Counted from the first letter of the stretch, positions 25,986 to 36,119 are shown. The stretch is 64,000 bases of DNA from Oscillospiraceae bacterium (GCA_902774035.1 CACYHA010000002.1:1-64000), one strand, 5' to 3'. Numbers and translations are program-made. The notes: generated by a model not told the origin, from the sequence alone.

Positions 25986-26534
25986 TCAGTTCCTTTCAAA
26001 ATAGTCGATCGTTGCATCCAGTGTCTTTTTATACGAGGCATCGATCAGTACGATTTTTTCACCGTGCCGTTTGCAGCCGTCGATGTACCGTTGATTGTCT
26101 GCTTTTAGCGCTGCCGACGTACAGTCGTCGGTCAGCCTTGATTCTATGTCCGCTTCGTGCGCAAGGATGTCGTCAAAATGCGTTTCGATATAGCTTTGCG
26201 TCATCGCAAGACAAAGAAATCGAATGAACGGCAGATACCGTTGGTCAAAATCCTGCCGCCAGTCAAGCGGGATATAGCAACCCTCCACGATCAGGTTCTG
26301 CCGGTTTTCAATCGCGGTTTTGATCATCTCCCGCACAATCGGCCAGAGATAATCGGTCAGCGCATCGTCGTCCTCCGGTGTGAGGCTTGTGTTTCCACTG
26401 CGGATCAGACCCATTTTCAAATGGTCAACGGACAGATACGGAAACTGGTATTTTTCAAGCAGTCGCTGCGCCAAAAGAGTTTTTCCGGTGTGGGAGGCGC
26501 CGGTGATTATGATAATCATAGTTTTTTTCTTCAC
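25986..26534 (-). CDS. P-loop kinase of the adenylate-kinase/zeta-toxin-like type
   Basis: 182 aa. Walker A ITGASHTGKTLL (about residues 9-20), a DHLK segment as in small-molecule kinases (VDHLKMGLIRSG), and ENRQNLIVEGCYIP. It probably phosphorylates a small metabolite; the substrate is not predictable and zeta-type toxins share the fold, but no antitoxin neighbour is present. Its start overlaps the 3' end of the FGGY kinase gene by four bases, so the two are co-translated. Confidence 0.7.
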   Translation of the reverse strand: MKKKTMIIIITGASHTGKTLLAQRLLEKYQFPYLSVDHLKMGLIRSGNTSLTPEDDDALTDYLWPIVREMIKTAIENRQNLIVEGCYIPLDWRQDFDQRYLPFIRFLCLAMTQSYIETHFDDILAHEADIESRLTDDCTSAALKADNQRYIDGCKRHGEKIVLIDASYKKTLDATIDYFERN

Positions 26535-28120
26535 TTGAGCGTCTTCGCCGCGATTTGCTCCAGCGGCAGGGCGCGCAGGAAGCGCTGATAATACGTGTCA
26601 AACCCGGCCTGCCCCGCGGCGTCGGGCTGAACGGCGGATTGCTTTGCGTCTGCGAATATGTGCTTATCCAAAAAGTCGGGCAGGGTTTCCTCGCCGCCGA
26701 TTTGTGAAAACAGGGCCAGCACCGCCATGCCCCAGGGGCCGCCCACGTCTGCGGTCTCCATGACGGTGACAGGCACGCCCAGGGCGTTCGCCATCATGGT
26801 CTGCCCGGCCTGCTTCGCCTTGAAAAAGCCGCCGTGGCCGTAAAAGACGTCGGTCCGCACCTGCTCCTGCTTGAGCAGATCATAGCCGGTTCGCAGGGTG
26901 CACAGCGCGCCGGACAGCAGGTTGCGGGCGAAGTTGGCGAAACTCAAACGGCTCTCCTTGCCGCGCAGGAGCAGCGGTACACCCTCCGGGGTCTTCGTGA
27001 TGGATTCTCCGGAAAGGTAGTTGAAGGAGGTCAGACCGCCGCAGTCCGGGTCGCCGGAAAGCGCCGTTTGATACAGCAGATCAAAGACCTTGCCCTTTTC
27101 GAGGGGCAGGTCGGCAGCTTGGGCAAAGTCATAGAATACAGCCGCCCAGGCGTCGATGTCGGCGGTGCAGTTGTTGCAGTGCACCATGGCCACCGGGTCA
27201 CCGCAGGGCGTGGTTACAAGGTCGATTTCGGGATAGACGCGCGAGAGCGCCTGCTCCAGCACGAACATGGCGAAGACAGACGTGCCCGCAGAGACGTTGC
27301 CGGTGCGCACGCGCACACTGTTCGTGGCGACCATGCCGGTGCCCGCGTCGCCCTCCGGCGGACAGCAGGGAACCCCGGGCAGAAGGTCGCCGCTCGGGTC
27401 GAGCAGGGCGGCGCCGGAGGCTGTCAGTGTGCCTGCCGCTTTCCCGGCGGGCAGCACGCCGGGCAGCAGGCCGCGCAGCGTCCACGGAAAGCGCTTTTCT
27501 TCCGTAAGCGCGCCAAAGATATTCAGCATGGCGCCGTCATAATCGTCGGTTTTGCTGTCGATCGGGAACATGCCTGACGCTTCACCCACGCCGAGGACAC
27601 GTTCACCTGTCAAAAGAAAATGGATGTACCCGGCAAGGGTCGTCAGGTGCGCAATTTGCGGCACATGATCCTCGCCGTTTAGAATCGCCTGATAGAGGTG
27701 GGCGACGCTCCAGCGCTCGGGAATGTTGAACGAGAACGCCTCGGTCAGCGCAGCGGCGGCTTCGCCCGTGATCGTGTTGCGCCAGGTGCGGAACGGTACG
27801 AGAAAGCGGTCGCTTTTGTCCAACGCGAGGTAGCCGTGCATCATGCCGGAAACGCCGAGGGCGCCGATTGCGGTCAGGGTGAGGTCATAGCGTTCGCGCA
27901 CATTGGCTTTGAGCGCGGCATAGCAACCCTGCAGGGCTGCGAGGATGTCGCTTTCGCGGTAGGTCCAGCAGCCGTGTTCAAAGCGGTTTTCCCAATCGTG
28001 GACGCCTTCGGCGAGGACGGCGGCGTCTTCGCCGATCAGAACGGCTTTCACGCGGGTGGAGCCGAATTCGATGCCGAGGGCGGTCCTTCCGGCGGCGACA
28101 GAAGCGCGTTTGTCAGTCAT
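26531..28120 (-). CDS. FGGY-family carbohydrate kinase (probable L-ribulokinase/xylulokinase type)
   Basis: 529 aa, typical of FGGY kinases. The N-terminal phosphate motif is LGIEFGSTRVKAVLIGED (about 15-32); GVSGMMHGYLALD is the sugar-binding part of domain 1, and GNVSAGTSVFAMF, then YGHGGFFKAKQAGQ and GGPWGMAVLA are the C-terminal ATP-binding segments. Linkage to araD two genes on suggests phosphorylation of L-ribulose, but xylulose or another ketose is possible. ATG at 28120 follows AGGAGAGACC; it overlaps the trmD stop by eight bases. Confidence 0.82.
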   Translation of the reverse strand: MTDKRASVAAGRTALGIEFGSTRVKAVLIGEDAAVLAEGVHDWENRFEHGCWTYRESDILAALQGCYAALKANVRERYDLTLTAIGALGVSGMMHGYLALDKSDRFLVPFRTWRNTITGEAAAALTEAFSFNIPERWSVAHLYQAILNGEDHVPQIAHLTTLAGYIHFLLTGERVLGVGEASGMFPIDSKTDDYDGAMLNIFGALTEEKRFPWTLRGLLPGVLPAGKAAGTLTASGAALLDPSGDLLPGVPCCPPEGDAGTGMVATNSVRVRTGNVSAGTSVFAMFVLEQALSRVYPEIDLVTTPCGDPVAMVHCNNCTADIDAWAAVFYDFAQAADLPLEKGKVFDLLYQTALSGDPDCGGLTSFNYLSGESITKTPEGVPLLLRGKESRLSFANFARNLLSGALCTLRTGYDLLKQEQVRTDVFYGHGGFFKAKQAGQTMMANALGVPVTVMETADVGGPWGMAVLALFSQIGGEETLPDFLDKHIFADAKQSAVQPDAAGQAGFDTYYQRFLRALPLEQIAAKTLK

Positions 28121-28820
28121 GTTTGGTCTCTCCTTCCTCATGCAAAAGCTCCGGCCGCTTTTCTCTGGTGCGGCGCAGAGCGTCTTCTTTGCGGTAGGCT
28201 TCAATGTTGGCGTGGTGGCCGGAAAGCAGAACGTCCGGCACTTTTTTGCCGTGCCATTCCGGGGGTCGGGTGTACTGGGCATATTCCAGCAGGCCGGAAA
28301 AGTGGCTCTCTTCGGTGAAGCAGGCTTCGTCTGCCAGCACGCCCGGGAGCATCCGGGCCACAGCGTCGCACAGCACGAGCGCCGGCAGCTCGCCTCCGGT
28401 GAGCACATAGTCGCCGATGGAGATCTCTTCGTCCACCAGCTCCTCCAGCACGCGCTCGTCCACGCCTTCATAGTGGCCGCACAGCAGCACAAGGTTGTCA
28501 AGCTGCGCCAGTTCCTTCACACGCTGCTGGGTGAGGGTCTTGCCCTGCGGCGAAAGATAGATCAGGCGCGGCCGTTTGCCGAGCGCGGCGCAGACCGCCT
28601 GAAAGCAGTCAAAGATCGGCTGGGGCTGCATGATCATGCCCATGCCGCCGCCGTAGGGGGCGTCGTCCACACGGCCGTGCTTGTCGGCGGTATAGTCGCG
28701 GATCTGGTGGGTCACAAACTCCACCTTTCCGTTTTTCTGCGCCCGGCCGAGGATGCTTTCGCCGAGCACCGTGTCGCACATTTCCGGGAAGAGGGTGAGA
28801 ATGTCAATGCGCATCGTCAA
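28113..28820 (-). CDS. trmD: tRNA (guanine37-N1)-methyltransferase TrmD
   Basis: 235 aa. SPOUT enzyme methylating G37 next to the anticodon, preventing +1 frameshifts. Signatures: MRIDILTLFPEM at the start, DAPYGGGMGMIMQP (about 52-65), the knot YLSPQGKTL and LLCGHYEGVDERV, and SIGDYVLTGGELPAL. It overlaps rimM by 17 bases, the usual rimM-trmD arrangement, and its 3' end overlaps the sugar-kinase gene, an unusual downstream neighbour. Confidence 0.96.
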   Translation of the reverse strand: MTMRIDILTLFPEMCDTVLGESILGRAQKNGKVEFVTHQIRDYTADKHGRVDDAPYGGGMGMIMQPQPIFDCFQAVCAALGKRPRLIYLSPQGKTLTQQRVKELAQLDNLVLLCGHYEGVDERVLEELVDEEISIGDYVLTGGELPALVLCDAVARMLPGVLADEACFTEESHFSGLLEYAQYTRPPEWHGKKVPDVLLSGHHANIEAYRKEDALRRTREKRPELLHEEGETKHD

Positions 28821-29325
28821 AAATTCCTTTCAGCGGGCGGATGAGGATCCGTTCGGCGTCGATATCGGTGTCGATGACTACCGGCGGGATCGCGGGGATC
28901 AGATATTCTTTTCCGTTTTCATCGGTGATGTGCCAGACGTCGTTTGCGCCGGTCTTGCTCACGTCGGTGAGCGTACCGTAGCGCCGGTCGGGTTCGTCCG
29001 CGTCAAAAACGGCGCAGCCGAGCAGATCCTGAATGAAAAACAGCGTCTTCGGCAGCTTCGCATCCTCGCGGCGCATGAACAGCACCTTGCCGCGCAGGGC
29101 GGCGGCCTGTTCCACGGTGTCGGCGCCGTCGAGCTTCAAAATCACAATGTTGCCGTGGGGACGGCAGGCGAGCACTTTGATTTCGCGAGCGCCGGCCTTG
29201 TCAAAATAGAGGGTCTTGAAGCGCTTCATAAAGGCGGGTTCGTCGCACCAGGGCTCGACCCGCACTTCGCCGCGCACCCCGTGGGTGCCGACGATTTTTC
29301 CGATTTCAAGATAAGGGTGACGCAT
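28804..29325 (-). CDS. rimM: 16S rRNA processing protein RimM
   Basis: 173 aa. Assists maturation of the 30S head domain. Features: EIGKIVGTHGVRGEVRVEPW at residues 7-24 and the C-terminal PRC-barrel with LIPAIPPVVIDTDIDAERI. First gene of the rimM-trmD-FGGY-kinase-araD run. Confidence 0.93.
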   Translation of the reverse strand: MRHPYLEIGKIVGTHGVRGEVRVEPWCDEPAFMKRFKTLYFDKAGAREIKVLACRPHGNIVILKLDGADTVEQAAALRGKVLFMRREDAKLPKTLFFIQDLLGCAVFDADEPDRRYGTLTDVSKTGANDVWHITDENGKEYLIPAIPPVVIDTDIDAERILIRPLKGIFDDAH

Positions 29326-29387
29326 GGGACCTCCTTGCGGTTGGCATGAAGTGTTTCTCCTTCAAACGACGGACAGCGGGTACCTTT

Positions 29388-29416
29388 ATGCAAAAAGGCT
29401 GCAAAGCAGCCTTTTG
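29388..29416 (-). terminator. Rho-independent terminator of glyA
   Basis: AAAAGGCTGC-aaa-GCAGCCTTTT, a 10-bp stem; on the minus strand it lies directly behind the glyA stop and ends in a T run. Confidence 0.8.
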
Positions 29417-29417
29417 T

Positions 29418-30671
<1,254 letters not shown>

Positions 30672-30722
30672 ATGAGATCAAGTTCCTTTCTGTATTCAGA
30701 TGACGGCTGACGAAACTCCGCA

Positions 30723-31991
30723 TCAGCGGATTTCGTCCACGCCCATATACGGACGCAGTACCTCCGGCACGGTGACGGAGCCGTCGGCGTTCTGGAAGTT
30801 TTCGAGAATGGCGGCGACGGTGCGGCCGATGGCGACGCCGGAACCGTTGAGGGTGTGGACAAGCTTCGCCTTGTCCTTCGGGTCGTCCTTGTAGCGGATC
30901 GACGCGCGGCGGGCCTGGAAGTCTTCAAAGTCGGAGCAGGAGGAGATCTCCACGTAGCGGCCGTAGGACGGCATCCAGACCTCGATGTCATAGGTCTTTG
31001 CGGAAGAGAAGCCGATGTCGCCGGTGGAAAGGGCGACCACACGGTAGGGCAGACCCAGGAGCTGCAGCACACGCTCGGCGTCGTTCGTCAGCTTCTCCAG
31101 CTCGGCGTAGCTCTCTTCGGGTCTGGTGAATTTCACGAGCTCAACCTTGTTGAACTGGTGCTGGCGGATGAGTCCGCGGGTGTCGCGGCCGGCGGAACCG
31201 GCTTCGGCGCGGAAGCACGCGGAATAGGCGCAGTAGGAGATCGGAAGCTTCCTGCCGTCGAGGATCTCGTCGCGGTGCATGTTCGTCACGGGGACCTCGG
31301 CTGTCGGGATCAGGAAGTAGTCGTTCGTGAGCTTGAAGGCGTCCTCCTCAAATTTCGGCAATTGGCCGGTGCCGGTCATGGAAGCGCGGTTGACCATGAA
31401 GGGCGGAAAGATCTCGGTATAGCCGTGGGCGGTGTGGGTGTTCAAAAAGAAGTTGATGATCGAACGCTCCAGCCGTGCGCCGAGCCCTTTGTAAAAATGG
31501 AAGCGCGCGCCAGTGACCTTGGCCGCGGTTTCCGGATCGAGGATGCCGAGGTCGGCGCCGATGTCCCAGTGCGCCTTGGCGTCAAAATCGAAAACGCGCG
31601 GCTCGCCCCAGCGGCGGATCTCCACATTTTCGCTGTCGTCTTTGCCGATCGGCGTGGTGCTGCTCGGCACGTTCGGGATCTCAAGGATGAGGGCCTTTTG
31701 TTTCGCTTCCAGCGCGGCAAGCTCGTCCTCGTCGGCTTTGATGGCTTCCTTGACGGCGTTCATCTTCGCCATGATCTCGGAAATGTCGCCGCCGGCCTTC
31801 TTGATGGCCGGGATCTGCTTGGACGCGGCGTTCTGTTCGGCCTTGAGCCCGTCGCGCTTGCTGGAAAGCTCGCGGCGCTTGGCGTCAATGGCGATGATCT
31901 CGTCGATCACGGCGTCCATGTCCTTGTTGCGCGTTTTCATGGCCGCTTTGATGCGGTCGGGGTCCTCTCGGATCGCTCTGATGTCTAACAT
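30723..31991 (-). CDS. serS: Seryl-tRNA synthetase
   Basis: 422 aa, class II synthetase. An N-terminal coiled-coil arm (about 28-105) binds tRNA-Ser; motif 2 [21 protein letters not shown] (about 260-280) and motif 3 [17 protein letters not shown] (about 384-400) are intact. No T-box leader precedes it: only 14 bases separate it from parB, so it seems part of a parA-parB-serS-glyA transcript. Confidence 0.96.
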   Translation of the reverse strand: MLDIRAIREDPDRIKAAMKTRNKDMDAVIDEIIAIDAKRRELSSKRDGLKAEQNAASKQIPAIKKAGGDISEIMAKMNAVKEAIKADEDELAALEAKQKALILEIPNVPSSTTPIGKDDSENVEIRRWGEPRVFDFDAKAHWDIGADLGILDPETAAKVTGARFHFYKGLGARLERSIINFFLNTHTAHGYTEIFPPFMVNRASMTGTGQLPKFEEDAFKLTNDYFLIPTAEVPVTNMHRDEILDGRKLPISYCAYSACFRAEAGSAGRDTRGLIRQHQFNKVELVKFTRPEESYAELEKLTNDAERVLQLLGLPYRVVALSTGDIGFSSAKTYDIEVWMPSYGRYVEISSCSDFEDFQARRASIRYKDDPKDKAKLVHTLNGSGVAIGRTVAAILENFQNADGSVTVPEVLRPYMGVDEIR

Positions 31992-32005
31992 TGCGGTAAT
32001 CTCCT

Positions 32006-32860
32006 TTATTTATCCAACGAATTTAATAACTTGCTGAGGTCTTCCTTGCTGAAGAACTCGATCTCCACGCTGCCCTTTTCTTTGCCGCGCAGATGGACCT
32101 TTGCTTTGCGGCCGAGACACTGCGACATGGAAAGCTCCGCTTCGTCAAAGAAGGTGTCGCGCTTTTGCGGCGAGCGGCTGCGTTTCGGCGCCGTCATGGC
32201 TTTGACCCGGCGCTCGGTCTCGCGCACGGAAAGTCCGTCGCGCACGATCTCCTGCGCCAGGGCGAGGGCGTCGTTCTTTTCCGGCAGCGCCAGCAGCGTG
32301 CGGGCATGTCCGGCGGAAAGCGCGCCGCTTTCCACCAGCGTGAGCACTTCTTCCGGCAGCGCCAGCAGACGCAGGGCGTTTGCCACGGCGGGGCGCGATT
32401 TTCCGACCCGCTCGGCGGCCTGCTCCTGGGTGAGGGCGTAGGTCTCCATCAAAAGCTGAAAGCCTCGGGCCTCTTCGATCGGGTTCAGGTCTTCGCGCTG
32501 CAGGTTTTCCACCAGCGCAAGTTCCATGGCCTCGCTGTCGCTCATTTCGCGGATGACGACCGGCACTTCCGTGAGGCCGGCCATGCGGCTTGCCCGCCAG
32601 CGGCGTTCACCGGCGATGAGCTGATAGGTTCCGTCGGCCAGCGGCCGCACCAGCAGCGGCTGCAGCACCCCGTGGGAAGCGATGCTCTGCGCCAGCTCGG
32701 CGAGGGCTTCTTCGTCAAAAATCTTGCGCGGCTGGGCGCGGTTGGGCGTGATCTCGTTGACGGAAAGGGTTGCGGCGCTGCCCTGCGCCTCTTCCACGGC
32801 GTTGTCCAGAAACAGCGCGTCAAGTCCCTTGCCGAGACCGGACTTCTTTTTCGTTGCCAT
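32006..32860 (-). CDS. parB: Chromosome-partitioning protein ParB (Spo0J family)
   Basis: 284 aa. N-terminal [13 protein letters not shown]-binding/ParB domain with [19 protein letters not shown] and [12 protein letters not shown] (about 86-97); [16 protein letters not shown]; a helix-turn-helix [19 protein letters not shown] (about 137-155). It should load at parS and spread along DNA. I found no parS consensus (TGTTTCACGTGAAACA-like) in this window. Confidence 0.95.
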   Translation of the reverse strand: MATKKKSGLGKGLDALFLDNAVEEAQGSAATLSVNEITPNRAQPRKIFDEEALAELAQSIASHGVLQPLLVRPLADGTYQLIAGERRWRASRMAGLTEVPVVIREMSDSEAMELALVENLQREDLNPIEEARGFQLLMETYALTQEQAAERVGKSRPAVANALRLLALPEEVLTLVESGALSAGHARTLLALPEKNDALALAQEIVRDGLSVRETERRVKAMTAPKRSRSPQKRDTFFDEAELSMSQCLGRKAKVHLRGKEKGSVEIEFFSKEDLSKLLNSLDK

Positions 32861-32872
32861 AGGGAACCTCCT

Positions 32873-33640
32873 TTACTCTCTGTTCTTTTTCAAAAACTCC
32901 TGCGCCAGATCCATATACGCCTTTGCGCCTTTGGACGTGCGGTCGTAATACATCACGGGCTGACCGAAGGACGGCGCCTCCGACAGGCGCACATTGCGGG
33001 GAATGACGGTGCCGTAGACTTTTTGCGGGAAAAAGCGTTTGACCTCCGTGACGACCTGCTGGGTCAGGTTCAGCCGGCCGTCGAACATGGTCAGCAGCAC
33101 GCCTTCCATGTCGATGTAGGGGTTATATTTACGCTTGACGAGGCGGATGGTGTTCATGAGCTGTGAGAGCCCCTCGAGCGCGTAGTATTCGCACTGGATC
33201 GGCACAAGCACGGTGTCCACGGCGCACAGGGCGTTGAGCGTGACGAGGCCGAGGGAGGGCGGGCAGTCGAGAAACAGATAATCATAGTCCGCCTTGACGG
33301 GCGCAAGGGCGGTCTTGATGCGTGTCATGCGGCTGTCCATCTCCGCGATCTCCAGCTCCGCGCCGGCGAGATTCATGTGGGACGGCAGCAGATCGAGGTT
33401 TTCAAACGCCGTTTTGATGCGGATCTCCGCGGCGGAGGCCGTGCCGATCAGCAGATCGTAGGTGGAAAGTTCCACTTGCTTTTTGTTCACGCCGAGGCCG
33501 GAGGTGGCATTGCCCTGGGGGTCGATGTCTGCCAGCAGCACGCGTTTGCCGCATTTGCCGACGGCTGCGGCAAGGTTGACCGCCGTGGTCGTTTTGCCCA
33601 CGCCGCCTTTCTGGTTCACGATGGCAATGGTCTTTCCCAT
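32873..33640 (-). CDS. parA: Chromosome-partitioning ATPase ParA (Soj family)
   Basis: 255 aa. Deviant Walker A KGGVGKTTTAVNLAAAVG (about 11-28), Walker A' DIDPQGNATSGLG (about 39-51) and Walker B DYLFLDCPPSLGL. Twelve bases separate it from parB. First gene of the parA-parB-serS(-glyA) run; a plausible -10 (TATACT on the minus strand) lies near 33683-33688. Confidence 0.95.
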   Translation of the reverse strand: MGKTIAIVNQKGGVGKTTTAVNLAAAVGKCGKRVLLADIDPQGNATSGLGVNKKQVELSTYDLLIGTASAAEIRIKTAFENLDLLPSHMNLAGAELEIAEMDSRMTRIKTALAPVKADYDYLFLDCPPSLGLVTLNALCAVDTVLVPIQCEYYALEGLSQLMNTIRLVKRKYNPYIDMEGVLLTMFDGRLNLTQQVVTEVKRFFPQKVYGTVIPRNVRLSEAPSFGQPVMYYDRTSKGAKAYMDLAQEFLKKNRE

Positions 33641-33750
33641 GGTTCTTCCTTTCCGGGGCTGTCCCGCTTTCTTGATGATTCATATTAGTATAACATAAAC
33701 GCAGATAATTGAAAAGAGTGATTTTACAAAAAAATCCGTCGATTCCGGAT

Positions 33751-33787
33751 AAAAAACTGTGCAGTCCGCAGACTGCACAGTTTTTTT
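33751..33787. terminator. Perfect bidirectional terminator hairpin
   Basis: AAAAAACTGTGCAGTC (33751-33766), CGCA loop, GACTGCACAGTTTTTTT (33771-33787). It lies just behind the small minus-strand frame at 33801-33893 and upstream of parA. Confidence 0.85.
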
Positions 33788-33800
33788 GTGAAATTCGGAT

Positions 33801-33893
33801 TCAGGTGGGGAAATTTCCGCTTTCGATCAGGGAGCGGATGATCCCCATGATCAGATTGACAATCTGAAGCAGCATTGCGCTTTTGGTATCCAT
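33801..33893 (-). CDS. Possible small protein, 30 aa
   Basis: An RBS-led frame too short for normal gene calling. AAGGGGG stands about 8 bases before the ATG (complement of 33891-33893). The peptide MDTKSAMLLQIVNLIMGIIR continues SLIESGNFPT and has an amphipathic or membrane-seeking middle (about residues 8-22). A perfect terminator follows within 15 bases. No homologue is recognised; it could be a small membrane peptide, a secreted signal or a chance frame. Confidence 0.4.
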   Translation of the reverse strand: MDTKSAMLLQIVNLIMGIIRSLIESGNFPT

Positions 33894-34000
33894 ATTCTTG
33901 TCCCCCTTGCAGTAGAATTGCCAATTTTCCAGTTCATAATTATTGTAAATGTAAAATGTGTTGATACTGTGAATAATCCCTGAAAATTTATTAAGAAGCA

Positions 34001-34029
34001 TTGACTTTTTCAGAAAAAATGTTTATGAT
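34001..34029 (+). promoter_or_regulatory. Promoter of the 34.1-kb surface protein gene
   Basis: TTGACT at 34001-34006, 17-base spacer, TATGAT at 34024-34029; start codon 54 bases further, after AAAGGAGG. Confidence 0.65.
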
Positions 34030-34082
34030 TATCATGTGCTATAGGCTGAATATCAGCCGCAATTCTAAAGGAGGTTTGTGCC

Positions 34083-35618
34083 ATGAAACACACCATCCGC
34101 ACAGGAAGAAACATCATCGCGGTTTTGCTGGCGGTTCTTTTGACCGTGCTGACCGCTTCCGTTGCCGCCGTGGCCGAGGATACCGACGTGCTCGTTCAGT
34201 TTGTGAACGAATATGCCACCGGCAGCATCGACGAGGGAACCAGCCTGACGAACTACAAGACGGAGGTTCTGAAGTCCTATTCCCTTGCCGCCGGTTCAAC
34301 GGTCGCGCTCGAGACCGCGGGTGCGCCGGTGGGCGCCACGGTGTATGACGGCGAAACGCCGACACGCCGCAAGGACGCCTCCTTTGGCGAATACACTTTT
34401 GCCGGCTGGGTCGACGGCGAAGGCAACGCGGTGGAGTTCCCCTTTGTCGCGAACCAGGATGCCACCTTCTACGCCAGCTTCACCGGCGTGGAGATCGAGT
34501 GTGAGATCGACTTCCGCTGCGACGGCGTCGCTTTGGACGCCGAGGGCAACCTGCAGCCGGAGATCATCACCGTGCCGGTGAAAGATCCCGAAACGGGCGA
34601 AGTCATGAAGGATGCGCTCGACGGCCATGTGATCACGGAGAATATCGTCAATCCGGCGGCGCACGTGTTCTATACGGTGCCTTACGGCGGTTCCGCAGCC
34701 GACAAAAAGCCGAGCAACGATCCGGTCCGTCAGGAGATCGACCCGCACTACAACTCCGTATTCCAGGGCTGGGACTATGATCTGGAACACATCTACAAGA
34801 GCGGCAGCATCAACGCCGTTTTCAAAATGGTCGGCAAGACCTATACCTTCGAATTCTGCGATTATGACGGAACTTCCCTTGGGAAGCGCGAGATCGTCTA
34901 CGGTGAGGCCTGCACCGACGTTCCCGAGGTTGCGCACCGCAGCTTCGGCACCAACACGTCGAACTATTACTTTGACGATGAATGGAACACCGTACAGGAC
35001 GGCCTGCAGACCGGTCTGGGCGAAAGCATCAACATGAACGAGATCCTGTTCTCCTATGCCGAGCCCGACCCGAAGACCAAAGAGATCAAGGTCTATGCCC
35101 AGTATTGGCAGCAGCTCAGAGAGTATTTCTTCTCCCTGCACCTGATCGATGAGGACGGCGAGCCCGCCGCGGACGTGCACGTGCAGGTCGCCGGTCCGGA
35201 CAACCAGCTTTTGACCGTGTTCACGGATGAATCCCTCGGCCACAACGGCGGCGTCGGCGTGACGGACGAAAACGGCTGGGTGAAGCTCTCCGTTCCCTAT
35301 CAGGAAAGCTACACGGTCTCTGCGTACGACACCTATTACAACCTTGCCGCGCAAAAGACGCTGACGCTCTATGACATTGAGAACGAAGCGCAGATCACGC
35401 TGCAGTTGAAGGAACCCTACGATTTGAACAACGGCCAGCAGTACTGCAACGACGTTTGCCACAGCTTCATCGGCGGCCTTTGGATCACCGGCCTGAACCT
35501 GTTCTACCGTCTGTTCAAGGTCAAGTATGTCTGCTGCTACGACATGTATGCAGCTCACGGCGACCGCCTGGTCTACGCCTCCAACAGCTCCGGCACGAGC
35601 ATCGGTCCTGCGAGCTAA
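34083..35618 (+). CDS. Secreted repeat-containing surface protein
   Basis: 511 aa. Signal peptide at residues 1-about 32 (RTGRNIIAVLLAVLLTVLTASVAAVA, cleavage near AVA-ED). Listeria-Bacteroides (Flg_new/InlB B-like) repeat units are recognisable by YTFAGWVDGEGNAVEFPF..DATFYASF (about 101-130) and VFQGWDYDLEH..INAVFKM. Residues about 355-445 look like a carboxypeptidase-regulatory/Ig-like domain (EPAADVHVQVAGPD...VTDENGWVKLSVPYQESYTV). The C-terminus is an aromatic tail with cysteines (CNDVCHSFIGGLWITGLNLF) like the one at 2-136. No LPxTG. Its own promoter and terminator flank it. Adhesion is a guess. Confidence 0.75.
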   Translation: MKHTIRTGRNIIAVLLAVLLTVLTASVAAVAEDTDVLVQFVNEYATGSIDEGTSLTNYKTEVLKSYSLAAGSTVALETAGAPVGATVYDGETPTRRKDASFGEYTFAGWVDGEGNAVEFPFVANQDATFYASFTGVEIECEIDFRCDGVALDAEGNLQPEIITVPVKDPETGEVMKDALDGHVITENIVNPAAHVFYTVPYGGSAADKKPSNDPVRQEIDPHYNSVFQGWDYDLEHIYKSGSINAVFKMVGKTYTFEFCDYDGTSLGKREIVYGEACTDVPEVAHRSFGTNTSNYYFDDEWNTVQDGLQTGLGESINMNEILFSYAEPDPKTKEIKVYAQYWQQLREYFFSLHLIDEDGEPAADVHVQVAGPDNQLLTVFTDESLGHNGGVGVTDENGWVKLSVPYQESYTVSAYDTYYNLAAQKTLTLYDIENEAQITLQLKEPYDLNNGQQYCNDVCHSFIGGLWITGLNLFYRLFKVKYVCCYDMYAAHGDRLVYASNSSGTSIGPAS

Positions 35619-35638
35619 ACTGTATTCTCAGAAATTCT

Positions 35639-35673
35639 GCAAGCTGCCGCTGCCGCGGCAGCTTGCATTTTTG
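35639..35673 (+). terminator. Rho-independent terminator
   Basis: GCAAGCTGCCGC-tgcc-GCGGCAGCTTGC, a perfect 12-bp stem followed by ATTTTT. Confidence 0.85.
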
Positions 35674-35699
35674 AGCTAAATCCAACAGCCCCACCAAAA

Positions 35700-35880
35700 G
35701 AAAAAGACGCGGCGGCGGGGCGGGACGAACCGCGCGCAGCGCGGTTCAAAAGGGCGCTTGCCGCGCCCGCAGAACAGCTGCGCTGTCGGTCTTTCGCCGG
35801 GGCGCACAGAAAAAGGCGCCTTTTTGCGCCCTTTTGCGCAGCGGAGCTGCGCGTCCCGCTCCGCCGCCGTGTCTTTTTTC
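35700..35880. repeat. Large branched palindromic element
   Basis: An outer stem of about 28 bp joins 35700-35727 with 35852-35880 (two G-T pairs, one bulge). Inside are AACCGCGC-gca-GCGCGGTT (35728-35746), an 11-bp perfect stem CAAAAGGGCGC/GCGCCCTTTTG (35747-35757 with 35826-35836) enclosing further hairpins including the palindrome AAAAAGGCGCCTTTTT (35810-35825), and CGCAGC-gga-GCTGCG (35837-35851). The arms abut without unpaired joints, the same architecture as 17794-17910, so the two belong to one family. Confidence 0.65.
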
Positions 35881-35889
35881 AAAAGGGGC

Positions 35890-35917
35890 TTGCTTTTTTA
35901 TCAATTTGTGTTATACT
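35890..35917 (+). promoter_or_regulatory. Promoter of the hydrogenase maturation operon
   Basis: TTGCTT at 35890-35895, 16-base spacer, TATACT at 35912-35917. Predicted transcription start about 35924, immediately before the structured leader. Confidence 0.55.
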
Positions 35918-35925
35918 ATACGCAA

Positions 35926-36025
35926 AGAACGACCTGACGCAAAGGGAGCAAAAGCTTCCTGACCGAAAGGTGATCTGTGTTTGCAGCTTCACCGTGCCGT
36001 CAGGTGCGGTGTTCTTTTATTATGA
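35926..36025 (+). promoter_or_regulatory. Candidate cis-regulatory leader (attenuator or riboswitch) of the hyd operon
   Basis: ACCTGACG near the 5' end pairs perfectly with CGTCAGGT near the 3' end, closing a domain with small hairpins (GGGAGC-aaa-GCTTCC; ACC-GAAA-GGT). The same CGTCAGGT also lies inside a terminator-like hairpin, CACCGTGCC-GTCA-GGTGCGGTG followed by TTCTTTTATT. The two structures exclude each other, the usual logic of riboswitches and attenuators. I cannot match it to a known riboswitch class; ligand unknown. Confidence 0.5.
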
Positions 36026-36119
36026 ACCTGATGATTTACGCAGATGCGCAAATCTTGACGGCAAGTTTTCACACAGTGCGTGAATCATCGGTTACATTTC
36101 ATTTTCGGAGGTACAAATT

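Larger units (their letters stand above)
35619..36119. other. Gene-free region: terminator, branched palindromic element, promoter, leader RNA
   Basis: No coding frame is supported. From left to right it holds a terminator (35639-35673), a 181-nt branched inverted-repeat element (35700-35880), a promoter (35890-35917) and a structured leader (35926-36025) before the hyd operon. Confidence 0.6.

Noticed and set aside
32006-33640. Replication origin or parS near parAB
   Set aside because: No TGTTTCACGTGAAACA-like site, DnaA-box cluster, dnaA, gidA or rnpA is present.
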